A stretch of DNA of 64,000 bases from Bacillota bacterium (GTDB lineage Bacteria; Bacillota; UBA4882; UBA8346): assembly GCA_023402395.1 (NCBI GenBank), contig JAEYGI010000004.1, positions 62,001-126,000 on the forward strand, read 5' to 3'. Positions within the stretch are counted from its first letter, which is position 1, and every line of letters begins with the position of its first letter. Positions 52,179 to 60,988 of this stretch are shown here, piece after piece. The notes beneath the pieces were generated by a model. It had not been told where the DNA came from. It made no database searches and saw only the letters and a list, made by a program, of their open reading frames with translations. A program made the translations under genes and the position numbers.

Positions 52179-53041
52179 TAACTTTTCCCTCCCTTTGTCA
52201 GAAGGCTCTTGACAACCTCTACGGCCTGGCTTTCCGTAATCGGTATCTCATCAAACGCCAATCCGCATTTTCTTAATTCATTGCCCAGTATTGCCATTTG
52301 GGGAAGCTGAACATTTTTTTCGAGGAGGGATATATCCGATAAAACATCCTGTTTTGGTCCGGCTTTGATCAATTCGCCGTCTTTGAGAACGAGGATCTCA
52401 TCGGCATATTCCGCGATCAGATCCACTTTATGTTCCACCAATAGGATGGTCTTGCGCTCGCTTTTCATCTCGCTGATGATTTTAAAGACACTTTCGGTTC
52501 CTTCCGGATCCAGTTGGGAGGTGGGTTCATCGATCACCAGGATATCCGGTTTCAGCACAATGGTGGAGGCAAGCGCCACCCGCTGCTGCTGCCCGCCTGA
52601 TAGCTCAAAAGGATTTTTAAACGCGATAGCGGTTATATCCGTCTTTTCCATCACGTCGATAACGCGCTGCTCGATTTCGTCGGCAGCAACGCCGAAATTT
52701 TCGAGTCCAAATGCCACTTCTTCAAAAACCGTGTCCTTTACTCCGCTGATTTGGTTAAAAGGATTCTGAAACACATATCCGATCTTTAAGGCAAGTTCCC
52801 CCGGACCATAAGCTGTGGTCGCTTTCCCGTTGACGAGGACTTCGCCTTCCAGGTCCCCTTTATAAAAGTTAGGTGCAAAGCCGCGTATCAACGAGCAAAG
52901 CGTAGTCTTTCCGGAACCGTTCTCACCGATTACGCCATAAAACCTTCCTGCTTCAATTTGGAAATTCATATTATGAATGGCCGGTTTGCCGGACAGAGGA
53001 TAGGTGTATGTTACGTTTTTAAATTCAATTACAGTACCCAC
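52178..53041 (-). CDS. ECF transporter energy-coupling ATPase A2
   Basis: 287 residues. Walker A GENGSGKTT, GYVFQNPFNQISG, intact signature ELSGGQQQRVALAS, Walker B ILVIDEPTSQLDPEG and the switch His in LLVEHKVD. GTG start inside the end of the T gene (13-base overlap). With A1 it forms the heterodimeric motor. Confidence 0.93.
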   Translation of the reverse strand: MGTVIEFKNVTYTYPLSGKPAIHNMNFQIEAGRFYGVIGENGSGKTTLCSLIRGFAPNFYKGDLEGEVLVNGKATTAYGPGELALKIGYVFQNPFNQISGVKDTVFEEVAFGLENFGVAADEIEQRVIDVMEKTDITAIAFKNPFELSGGQQQRVALASTIVLKPDILVIDEPTSQLDPEGTESVFKIISEMKSERKTILLVEHKVDLIAEYADEILVLKDGELIKAGPKQDVLSDISLLEKNVQLPQMAILGNELRKCGLAFDEIPITESQAVEVVKSLLTKGGKS

Positions 53042-53820
53042 AGCATGATCCTCCCAACCAGTATGGCTGCTGTTACGATTGTGGCAAACGTAATCGCTTT
53101 CGATTCATTTCCTGATTTTTTCAGCTCTAGCAAATGCGTTTTCGGGCATTGGGTGTCGAAGCCCTTACATTCAAGGGTTAACACGCGTTCCTCCGTATTC
53201 ATGATGGAGCCTACCACCAAAGGAACGATCATCGGGAAAAATGCTTTACACCGCACTAATAAATTTCCCTCCGTTTCGATGCCGCGGGCTCTTTGCGCGT
53301 TCATAATCGTCTTGGAGCTTTTTCCGAGCACTTCAATCATCTGAAACGTTGATAAAAAGACAAAAGAAGCCTTATGACTGATTCCCATTTTTTCCAGGGC
53401 ATAAGTCATTTCCTTGGTTTCAGTCGTCTGGAAAAGCCATAAAAGGATGCCGGAGACGTTCAGAATAATAAAGCACAGGAAAATCGCACGCCTAAGGCCT
53501 TCCTGATAGATGTTGAAGATTCCAAAATGAAACAGGACCACATCGCTGCGAATAACCAGGGTCTGGACGACAAATATGAAGGCGATAAATATAAATATGC
53601 CTTTATACAATTTAAAAAATTTTTCCCAGATGCCACTGACGGCAAAAAGGACCGGAACCGTTATAAAAAAAGGGATCAGATATATTGCGTAACCGTTCCT
53701 CTGAATGGTCGCTAGAATGGCTACGCAAATGCAATACAGGATGACAATCCATCCCTTGGCGGTGGGATATAATGCGGCAAGGGGATTTTCTTTAACAATA
53801 CTAAGCCTTTCTCTGAACAT
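53029..53820 (-). CDS. ECF transporter T component
   Basis: 263 residues, five or six helices, with the coupling-helix motif MNAQRARGIETEGN (the A-R-G motif that docks the ATPases) and the C-terminal ALTLECKGFD-like ERVLTLECKGFDTQ. It is the scaffold that joins the S subunit to the ATPases. Confidence 0.92.
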   Translation of the reverse strand: MFRERLSIVKENPLAALYPTAKGWIVILYCICVAILATIQRNGYAIYLIPFFITVPVLFAVSGIWEKFFKLYKGIFIFIAFIFVVQTLVIRSDVVLFHFGIFNIYQEGLRRAIFLCFIILNVSGILLWLFQTTETKEMTYALEKMGISHKASFVFLSTFQMIEVLGKSSKTIMNAQRARGIETEGNLLVRCKAFFPMIVPLVVGSIMNTEERVLTLECKGFDTQCPKTHLLELKKSGNESKAITFATIVTAAILVGRIMLWVL

Positions 53821-53837
53821 ATGATTGACTCCTTAAG

Positions 53838-53879
53838 GGTACCGCCCTCTTTCACCCTTCACCGGCTTAGGGCGGTACC
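53838..53879. terminator. Intra-operon hairpin between S and T genes
   Basis: GGTACCGCCCT and its exact complement, 11-bp stem, in the 78-base gap between the S and T genes. On the coding strand no U-tract follows, so it more likely stabilises the S-component mRNA end or lowers downstream expression. Confidence 0.5.
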
Positions 53880-53898
53880 TGCCTTTTTACTATCCGGC

Positions 53899-54519
53899 TT
53901 AAGCCGTTTTGGTTAGGGAGTTTTTGATGTAATTAGTGCCCAGACTGTATTTGATTAGAGTTCTTGCTGGAATCACCCGAATGATTAACCAGGTAACAAC
54001 AATCGCGATGATTCTGTCGATACAGGTGAACAACAGACTCGTGCCGATGACAGCTTTCCAGATGTTCACGCCGGAAGCCATCAGGGTTGCCGCAAATAGA
54101 GAATCTGCCGAACTGGTAACCCCGCCGAACACCAAGACGGCAATCGGTGCCGATGTAATCGTGGATACCAGCGAGGTCACCAATATGGTAATCACCAGTT
54201 TCCACCAGGTGTCAAACATTTTCGCCCGCGACAGGAAACCCGCCGTAAGGCCCACTGCAATGCTTGTTACCGCAAACGGAATAGCGCTGGGATTGGTGAT
54301 GCCCAATACCATGTTGCCGATGAGGCCCGTCAGAGCGCCGACCCACGGACCGCAAAGCATTGCGACGAAAAATGTGCCGATTGTGTCCAGAAATAGCGGC
54401 AGGGATAGGACGTGATGGATCTGTGACCCGACAAAGTTTACGGCCACGGCAATCGGTATTGTCAGTAAAGCCAGCATGGAGAAATCTTCTCGAATTAAAT
54501 GTTTTGATTTTGCACTCAT
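53899..54519 (-). CDS. ECF transporter S (substrate-binding) component
   Basis: 206 residues from the ATG at 54519 (GGAGGG site). Six helices with LPLFLDTIGTFFVAMLCGPWVGALTGLIGN, the pattern of ECF S subunits. The substrate is not readable from sequence; because the unit ends in udp and sits with deoB, a nucleoside or nucleobase is the best guess. A 35-codon upstream frame (starting MEIKALRPRL) ends at the ATGA overlap with this start and might couple translation. Confidence 0.85.
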   Translation of the reverse strand: MSAKSKHLIREDFSMLALLTIPIAVAVNFVGSQIHHVLSLPLFLDTIGTFFVAMLCGPWVGALTGLIGNMVLGITNPSAIPFAVTSIAVGLTAGFLSRAKMFDTWWKLVITILVTSLVSTITSAPIAVLVFGGVTSSADSLFAATLMASGVNIWKAVIGTSLLFTCIDRIIAIVVTWLIIRVIPARTLIKYSLGTNYIKNSLTKTA

Positions 54520-54743
54520 TTGGAATACCCTCCCTTTTTTGTTTCCAATAGATGGTTCTTGTTGCAATAGACCAGCGTTACAAAATAAAAATGAAGTCGA
54601 GGCCGTAACGCCTTGATTTCCATGTCTTCTTTATATTCGGTCAGCACCACCTCCCACCAGGCACTTTATTGCCCGCGCTTCTTCCAAGCGCCGCAGGACC
54701 ATCCTCCCATCTTCTGGCTGAAAACAAATTTCTGTATGTTATA

Positions 54744-54759
54744 TTGATAAAGTTTGCGG
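54744..54759. promoter_or_regulatory. Candidate LacI-family operator O3 before the ECF-udp operon
   Basis: TTGATAAAGTTTGCGG shares its first eight bases with the operators at 55882 and 56072 and overlaps a possible -10 region (TATAAC on the minus strand) for the ECF unit. Confidence 0.45.
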
Positions 54760-54764
54760 GACAA

Positions 54765-55775
54765 CTACAGTCTCCTGGTGCTGGCACGCACCATTAAGAC
54801 AGGTTCACACTTTTTTAGGTCTGCAGCCGGCTGCTGATTCTCAATCAGTTCAATGAGTTCCTGCGCCGCGCGCCTCCCAATATCCTCAATCGGAATATGG
54901 ACCGTGGTAAGCGGCACCTCCAAAACGTCGGAAATAAAGATATCGTCATATCCAATGACGGAAATATCTTTCGGGATGGACATCCGGTAATTGCGGATGG
55001 CCTTGTAAATACCGAGGGCTATCATATCGTTAAATGCGAAAATCGCGGTTACACCTTTACCCAGAAGATACGGTAGAGCTTCTTGACCGCTTTCCAATTT
55101 ATAGTTGCCGGTATAGACTAGAGAGGGGTCGAAAGGAATTCCCGCCTCCTCCAACGCCTTACAATAACCGTCCAAGCGTTTTACAGAGCTGATATAGTCT
55201 TTCGGGCCGGAGATAGCGCCAATCTTACGGTGCCCGTAGTCAATCAGATGGCGGGTTGCGAGATAACCGCCGTAAACGTGGTCACATACGTCCGCGCAGG
55301 AAGTGGTGCCATCGATTTCGACATCCATTGCGATCGCGGGAATGCCTGAACGAATCACCGATTGAAATCCATTTTTCAAATTTTTCAGGTTGCCAATCGA
55401 GGAATGGGGGAAGATCACACCATCAATTCCCTGGTTTAAAAAGATATTAAGGTATTCGATATCATCTTCGCTTTCCTGCAAGGCGCTAACCTGGACAACC
55501 TGATATCCTTCCAGCTTCGCTTGTCTGACGATACCGGCGATAACCTGGGCAGAAAAGATATTGACCGAATCGGAAACCACGCCGATGATATGAGACCTCT
55601 TGGTAACGAGACTTGCTGCAAAATGATTTGGATAATAATTTAGCTCTTTGGCAACGGCCTTCACTCGTTCCCTTGTGGCTTTGGAAACTCTTGATTCCCG
55701 GTTGTTGAAAACCAAGGAAACCGTGGTGGGAGAAACGCCTGCCTTTTTGGCAACATCTTTGATTGTCGAACCCAT
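54765..55775 (-). CDS. LacI-family transcriptional regulator of the nucleoside locus
   Basis: 336 residues from the ATG at 55775 (AAGGTGGAG site). HTH: GSTIKDVAKKAGVSPTTVSLVFN, hinge NHFAASLVTKRSHIIGVVSD, then a periplasmic-binding-protein fold (VIFPHSSIGNL, KIGAISGPKDYISSVKRLDGY, AIFAFNDMIALGIYKA, VIGYDDIFISDVL). It most likely represses the ECF-udp unit and the yczE-like gene until a nucleoside or sugar is bound. Confidence 0.93.
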   Translation of the reverse strand: MGSTIKDVAKKAGVSPTTVSLVFNNRESRVSKATRERVKAVAKELNYYPNHFAASLVTKRSHIIGVVSDSVNIFSAQVIAGIVRQAKLEGYQVVQVSALQESEDDIEYLNIFLNQGIDGVIFPHSSIGNLKNLKNGFQSVIRSGIPAIAMDVEIDGTTSCADVCDHVYGGYLATRHLIDYGHRKIGAISGPKDYISSVKRLDGYCKALEEAGIPFDPSLVYTGNYKLESGQEALPYLLGKGVTAIFAFNDMIALGIYKAIRNYRMSIPKDISVIGYDDIFISDVLEVPLTTVHIPIEDIGRRAAQELIELIENQQPAADLKKCEPVLMVRASTRRL

Positions 55776-55881
55776 GAGTCTCCACCTTCGTATATTGATC
55801 TGTATCTCGACTGGAACAAGGAAAAATAGCTCTGCGGAAGACAACTGCCAAGCATTCCAGAATGAAATTTAGTGTCAACTA

Positions 55882-55898
55882 GTTTAACGTTTTATCAA
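55882..55898. promoter_or_regulatory. Candidate LacI-family operator O1
   Basis: GTTTAACGTTTTATCAA, the near-exact reverse complement of O2 (one difference in 17), upstream of lacI. Confidence 0.6.
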
Positions 55899-56071
55899 TT
55901 ATTAAAATTAATATAACATAGATTACGAATTAGTCAATACGCCTGAGCCATATAAAAAATTATTGTTATTTACAGTTGACTATTATAAATTAGCCTGATA
56001 CAATTCTGTTATTATAAATAAAGATGAATATGCCATATCTCATCATGAGAAAAAGGTGGCTACAGTTTAAT

Positions 56072-56088
56072 TTGATAAAACGATAAAC
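56072..56088. promoter_or_regulatory. Candidate LacI-family operator O2
   Basis: TTGATAAAACGATAAAC with a central CG as in most LacI-family operators, 54 bp upstream of the yczE-like start. O1 and O2 are 190 bp apart centre to centre, a distance compatible with looping. Confidence 0.6.
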
Positions 56089-56141
56089 TTATTTCAGTTT
56101 TCTATGTAAATGTAACTATCATCAGAGTAAGGAGACCCATT

Positions 56142-56768
56142 TTGAAATCAAAGGAACAGATACTGATGCTCCGAATTCTGGTTATTAGTTTCGGACTTTT
56201 CATCAATGGTATCGGGATGGCCTTTTTATATTCAGTGGAGCTTGGTTCTTCTCCAATGGGGACATTTGCAGATGGCCTGCACAATTTGATCCACATCTCG
56301 CAGGGGAATGCGAATATCCTTGCCAATGCACTCTTTTTTCTGGTGCTTTTGATCCTGGCCAGAAAATACATCAGCGTGGGTACGATCCTTTGCACGTTTA
56401 TGCTAGGCCTGTATGTCAATCTTGCCTCCGCTATGATAGACCCGTTGAATCTGGTAGCTTTGCCATTTCTGTACAAAATTGTGGTATCCGCAGTCGGCAC
56501 CCTATTAATGGGGGTAGGACTCGGCATTTACGTGGCGGTGGATTTCGGGCTGGGACCTCTCGAGGCAATTGTGGCTATCATTTATCAGCACAGCAAATTA
56601 AAATATAAAACGGCAAAAATCATTTTTGATGCACTGTTAGGTATCTTCGGAATCCTATTTGGTGGCAAAATCGGTATCGGCACTGTGATTTCCATTCTGT
56701 GCACCGGTATGATCATGGATCCTGTCATTAACAAAACCAAACCCTTTTTAGCAGAAATAAAGGCTTGA
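56142..56768 (+). CDS. YczE/YyaS/YitT-type membrane protein
   Basis: 208 residues, TTG start with TAAGGAGA. Five helices with GIGMAFLYSVELGSSPMGTFADGLH and GVGLGIYVAVDFGLGPLEAIVAIIY, the paired glycine-rich motifs of the YczE family. Function unknown; an export or uptake role is suspected. It is divergent from lacI with operators between, so probably part of the same regulon. Confidence 0.88.
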   Translation: MKSKEQILMLRILVISFGLFINGIGMAFLYSVELGSSPMGTFADGLHNLIHISQGNANILANALFFLVLLILARKYISVGTILCTFMLGLYVNLASAMIDPLNLVALPFLYKIVVSAVGTLLMGVGLGIYVAVDFGLGPLEAIVAIIYQHSKLKYKTAKIIFDALLGIFGILFGGKIGIGTVISILCTGMIMDPVINKTKPFLAEIKA

Positions 56769-57109
56769 GCATTCGATTCTCTCTTGGCCTTTTGCTCCTA
56801 CTGTTACTTGACCGTCATTCTTGGCTTGGGTCAGTACATAAACCGGGCCCTTATGAGAACAAAATAAAATCGGCGGATTTTGTCCGAATGCCTAACCTTT
56901 CCAAGTACTCCGAACCTTGGGGCCGATGTTTGAAGTCAATCACCCCAAACCATGTCGGAGCAAATTTATCCCTCTCCTCTTCCACACAAATTTCCCCATA
57001 AAATCGTCAGATTTTATGGGGACCTTATTGTCACGTTCAGATATAGTTGTCAACATATAATCTGGATAAACGCCAAAATTAACCAGTGGCAGAGACTCTC
57101 CCGTATTAG
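56769..57109. other. Non-coding decayed stretch
   Basis: No plausible gene. The frame overlapping the yczE stop has no ribosome site. A perfect 12-bp inverted repeat CCCCATAAAATC-gtca-GATTTTATGGGG lies at 56994-57021 and may be a terminator for read-through or the end of a lost mobile element. Confidence 0.5.
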
Positions 57110-57256
57110 CTCCAAACCCAATGAGCTCTCTTTGGTCGTGAGTAAGGAGTCCAGAAAAATCTGCATTGGAGTTTTCTCGTAACAGTACCGACCCGTATGC
57201 AGCCGCTCCTTGTTGTATTGACGAGCCATTTGACTTTTACCCCAATTGCCAGACAC
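57110..57256 (-). pseudogene. C-terminal remnant of an integrase-type transposase
   Basis: The minus-strand frame reads ARQYNKERLHTGRYCYEKTP then MQIFLDSLLTTKE, which matches the C-terminal YN-ER-H-G---TP pattern of IS481/IS3-group (rve) transposases. Everything upstream, including the DDE residues, is gone. Confidence 0.7.
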
Positions 57257-57783
57257 ACAGAGATAGTAAAAACTAACAGTACCTTTGATTTTGGTATATT
57301 ATCCAAACAACCGCAACTTTTTTCCATCAATCGCCAATATTGTATCTTTAGGTACTCCCATTATTTTGAGCAATTCCTTAACTTCTTCAACTGCTTCAAT
57401 ATCATTATCATATATTTACATTAGCGCCAGTGTTACTGCTCCCGCCCCCTGTAACTTCCCCTTGAATCAGCATCTCTGGGGACAGGGCAAGGGTTAGGTC
57501 AGAACTCAGGCTAAACTTCATTGCTTCACAACCTCGCCACGCACTCCACATGCCTTGAACGGTCAAAAAAAGATGTCGCTTGGACGGGGCAGGGCCTTTT
57601 TGACAAATTACCATGCACTCCACGTGCCTTGAGTGTACAAAAAAGATGCCTGTTGAGCCTACTTGCTTCTTTGTAACCGTGGTCCCTCCTCCTTCGTCGG
57701 CGTCCCCATTTACAAAGAAGCAGCTTTAATATACTAAGAAATTAGTCCTGACTCAAGAATCTCAAGGGCGCGGTATTAATGCG
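57257..57783. other. Decayed intergenic region
   Basis: Minus strand 57290-57420 has a coding-like stretch (AVEEVKELLKIMGVPKDTIL) ended by a stop. A motif GCACTCCACRTGCCTTGA plus A-run occurs twice (57541 and 57611). A 13-bp inverted repeat TGCTTCTTTGTAA brackets 57663-57722. These look like debris of mobile or lost genes; no intact gene. Confidence 0.45.
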
Positions 57784-58083
57784 CTACTCAATGTAAGTAG
57801 TCCACTTACCGCACTTATTACACCAGTATATAGCGAAGTCCAATGTATCATCAGCTTCATCCAAATCAAAGGTAAAAATTTTTGCATCTTCAATGAATCC
57901 TATATCCCTGCGCCAGACATGAAAGCTTTCCGCTCCGCATTGCGGACACTCAGAATCACATTTCCCTACATACTCAAAATCATCAATCGTTATTCCGTTA
58001 TTCTGTAAAAATTGGACTATAGCTTCTTCATAACCTACATCTGAAAGCTCAATAAAATCTTCTAATTTCAAGAATTCACTCAT
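57784..58083 (-). CDS. Small zinc-ribbon-like hypothetical protein
   Basis: 99 residues, acidic, with two CxxC pairs: CDSECPQCGAE at about 43-50 and CNKCGKW near the C terminus, spaced like a zinc ribbon. The N-terminal third is helical. GGAGGTTTTGC precedes the ATG. Function unknown. Confidence 0.65.
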   Translation of the reverse strand: MSEFLKLEDFIELSDVGYEEAIVQFLQNNGITIDDFEYVGKCDSECPQCGAESFHVWRRDIGFIEDAKIFTFDLDEADDTLDFAIYWCNKCGKWTTYIE

Positions 58084-58451
58084 GCAAAACCTCCTTATAT
58101 GCCTGCTAAACTATGTTGTTAGATAATGGATATTCATTACGAGGCACCCGAGGAAAAAGTATTCCTCTTTTACGTTGCTCCTAGGAGTGTCTGAAAAGAC
58201 CCAATTGGGAACATATCAATCGGATTTTGACTGATTTTTTGGAAACTATGGGGAACATATCGATGAGGTCAGCAACTAATATACTATCAAGCAGTTCCTC
58301 TATAATTTTTAATGCCTGAATTGCTTCTTTCGGTATTTTTTGTTATTCAAATCCATCCTCAACTGCGATCTCCTTTCACCTAAAAGATGTATTTTAACAC
58401 TCCTTTTTACCTCTCCTTGGTACTTTAAAAATATTTAATGCGGTTATAATA
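58084..58451. other. Intergenic region, decayed
   Basis: GGGAACATATC occurs twice (58206 and 58252). A minus-strand stretch EAIQALKIIEELLDSILV suggests a lost gene. CCCAATTGGG at 58200 recurs at 59431. Nothing intact. Confidence 0.4.
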
Positions 58452-59042
58452 CTACTTAATAGCATTCGCTCTTTCCATGATTTCCTGTACTATTGATGTT
58501 TTGGCATCCGCATAGTTCTGAATGTGCCTCCACTTATTCTTTGCCAAATCTCGCTTGACTTGTGCATATTTGTTCCTGTCTGTTTCATTGGACCGCAACC
58601 AATCTCGAAAGCGTAACATTCTATCAATTTCAGATGTGCCTGAACCAAACACATGTAGGTTAATGTCAATATCAGGACCCTTGAACATACGGTGTTCAAA
58701 CCACTCGGGCTCTCGGATCCGTAACGTGTATCCCGCTGCCGCCAAGGCCGGAACATATGACGGCTCGTCGGCAGAGTTCTCCACAACTAGGAGCATATCT
58801 ATGATTGGCTTTGCGCACAGTCCCGGTACTGAGGTTGAGCCCACGTGTTCCACCTGTATTATCTTGTCTCCCAGTATTGAACGAACTCGGTTAGCTTCCC
58901 GTTCAAAAGCTTTAGGCCAATGTGGATCATACTCAACGAGGATGATGGGGGCATTATGCGGTTTCAACTCGCCCACAATGAGCTTCTGAAGTTCTTCATC
59001 GTTCCTAGGCGTGAAGCTGAAGTTGTTCTGTTTTGATGGCAT
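58452..59042 (-). CDS. GrpB-family (UPF0157) protein
   Basis: 196 residues with AAGGAGGT before the ATG. Nucleotidyltransferase-like fold with VEYDPHWPKAFEREANRV, VEHVGSTSVPGLCAKPIIDML and INLHVFGSGTSEIDRMLRFRDWLR. The family was linked to coenzyme A (dephospho-CoA kinase fusions) and to antibiotic-modifying folds; its reaction is not established. The MTase remnant runs into its start. Confidence 0.92.
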   Translation of the reverse strand: MPSKQNNFSFTPRNDEELQKLIVGELKPHNAPIILVEYDPHWPKAFEREANRVRSILGDKIIQVEHVGSTSVPGLCAKPIIDMLLVVENSADEPSYVPALAAAGYTLRIREPEWFEHRMFKGPDIDINLHVFGSGTSEIDRMLRFRDWLRSNETDRNKYAQVKRDLAKNKWRHIQNYADAKTSIVQEIMERANAIK

Positions 59043-59331
59043 TTAATCTACCTCCTTCTTTTTTTGCAAGATAGAATACATAGCTATAATATTGTTGGTA
59101 TTTTTCATACATTGCTATCTCGTCTAATCCCATGTTTATAAATTCTTTTACATCTTCTCCATAGTTATATTTTTCAAGAAAGGCATTGGAACGTGAAAGT
59201 ATAGGTGAATAATAATGTTCCATCCAGCAACTTTCCGACAGTACAAAGTGTGCAACTAAATCGTATCCACATTTTTCAATAATAGATAATTTTGCATCGA
59301 TAGAATTCAAACGTCGTCCCCTCAGTACCAA
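59005..59331 (-). pseudogene. C-terminal fragment of a SAM-dependent methyltransferase
   Basis: About 100 residues: LSIIEKCGYDLVAHFVLSESCWMEHYYSPILSR matches the C-terminal lobe of small class I methyltransferases (IEKCGY-L-AHF-L----W-EHYY-P). The Rossmann half with the SAM loop is missing. It overlaps the grpB start by 38 bases. Confidence 0.7.
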
Positions 59332-59508
59332 ATTTCCTATAATTTCGAATGAATAAGCGCTTTATGCCCATAATATCACCCACCTAATCAATCAGAGTCA
59401 TTCCTACGATGCTGGTTCAGAAGGTTTCCCGGACCCAATTGGGTGCTAATTGAACAGTTCCAATCATATTCTTATAAAAGAAAGCAATAAGAAGGAGTGT
59501 AAAATTCG

Positions 59509-60963
59509 TTGATTAAAGTCAAAGTTAGCCTACGGCCCATTGTTAGTAAGATAAATATGCCTACTGTTTTAAAAACAACTATACTTCCGGGTGACTCAAT
59601 CGAAAGATTATTTATTGCAACCCAAGTAGGAGAGATCTTTTATATAAGAAATGGAATTATAGAGACTTTTTTGGATATTCGCCCGCGAATCCTAAAACTA
59701 GGTGTTGCTAGTGGTGGATATGATGAACGGGGATTGCTAGGGCTAGCGTTTCATCCCGAATTTTATTATAACGGTCTGTTTTATCTTCATTATTCAGTGG
59801 CTGGAACACAAGGTCCAGGTGCTCTTACCAAACCAGCCGCTGCAAGACAAGATCCAGGTGCTCTTCCTGAATTTTTTAAGCCTAACCCGTGTGACCCCGG
59901 AACCTTAAACCTAAAGTGGATCAATAGAGAAATTCAATATGATCATATTGATACAGTTGAAGAATGGATTTTACAATCGAATGGTCAACCTCAAAAACGA
60001 CGGACATTACTTAATTTACGAAGACCATTTTTTAATCATAATGGTGTCAATAGCTTAAACTTTTCACCTGAAACAGGAAAACTTGTTTTAACAACCGGAG
60101 ATGGTGGAATGGCTTACGATCCATTTAATTTAAGCCAGGATGATATGGAAATCGCCGGCAAAATAATTGAAATTGATGTAGATAAGGATGCACTCATCTA
60201 TAATCCACCCGTAGTCACCCGTTTTAATGAACTTCCCGCACCTATTCAGGAAACGCTTACGGTAATTGCCAAAGGGGTTCGCAATATACCAGGCATTTCA
60301 TTTCAATGGTTTTATAATCAGTATATCAAATATGTGGGACAGGTCGGACAAGATTTGGTCGAGTCAATATTTTCATTCGTTCATTATAAACCAATACCTG
60401 TTACTCAGCTTATCCAATCTTCTTCAATGAATTCTGAACTTGACCAGGAAGGATTTATTAACTTTGGCTGGCGAGGATGGGAAGGTGCTTTTCCTACTTC
60501 GATTATAAGGGGCTGCTCTGCTAATTCGACCTTGGACGCGAAAACCATTGCTTATTACAATGATGCAGTAAAAACTGCAGTGCGCCGTCTTCAGCCACTA
60601 ACCAGTTATTTTCATAAAGATCCCCGACCCGATAAGTTTGGAGCAACTGCGCTGACAGGAGTCCAGCCATACATGGGAAATGGAATCCCTGGTTTAACGG
60701 GAAGCATAGTGTTTACCGATTTTGGCCGGAGTGAAGAATCTCAACCTCCGGTTAGAGGGGTTTTAGCTTATACCAGGGTAAGACCAGATTGTAAACTAAA
60801 TGATTTTAGTGTTATTGAAACCGATTATAATTTGGGGTCCGGGTCAGCTTTTTATGTTAGTTTGGGAGCGAATCTGGATCAAACCAAACTATATTTAGGG
60901 GTTTATGGCTCTATGAATACGACTAATTTTAATCAAGGGACTGTTTTTGAAATTGTTCCATGA
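59509..60963 (+). CDS. PQQ-dependent sugar-dehydrogenase-like beta-propeller protein
   Basis: 484 residues, TTG start with AAGGAGTG. Glucose/sorbosone-dehydrogenase pattern: ERLFIATQVGEIFYI, DERGLLGLAFHPEFYYNGLFYLHYSV, FNHNGVNSLNFSPETGKLVLTTGDGG and NFGWRGWEGAFPTSIIRGC. An unusual insert of Pro/Gly/Ala repeats (GPGALTKPAAARQDPGALP) lies near residue 105. There is no signal peptide, whereas true PQQ enzymes are exported, so the activity is uncertain. AT-rich and standing alone. Confidence 0.8.
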   Translation: MIKVKVSLRPIVSKINMPTVLKTTILPGDSIERLFIATQVGEIFYIRNGIIETFLDIRPRILKLGVASGGYDERGLLGLAFHPEFYYNGLFYLHYSVAGTQGPGALTKPAAARQDPGALPEFFKPNPCDPGTLNLKWINREIQYDHIDTVEEWILQSNGQPQKRRTLLNLRRPFFNHNGVNSLNFSPETGKLVLTTGDGGMAYDPFNLSQDDMEIAGKIIEIDVDKDALIYNPPVVTRFNELPAPIQETLTVIAKGVRNIPGISFQWFYNQYIKYVGQVGQDLVESIFSFVHYKPIPVTQLIQSSSMNSELDQEGFINFGWRGWEGAFPTSIIRGCSANSTLDAKTIAYYNDAVKTAVRRLQPLTSYFHKDPRPDKFGATALTGVQPYMGNGIPGLTGSIVFTDFGRSEESQPPVRGVLAYTRVRPDCKLNDFSVIETDYNLGSGSAFYVSLGANLDQTKLYLGVYGSMNTTNFNQGTVFEIVP

Positions 60964-60988
60964 TTCATTACTATATATAATATAACTG

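Noticed and set aside
53838..53879. T-box (AGGGCGGTACC) between the ECF S and T genes
   Set aside because: The string is one arm of a plain 11-bp hairpin, and there is no Stem I, specifier loop or terminator.
56765..57001. Gene overlapping the yczE-like stop
   Set aside because: Starts with a TTG without ribosome site; after a short hydrophobic run the composition is not protein-like.
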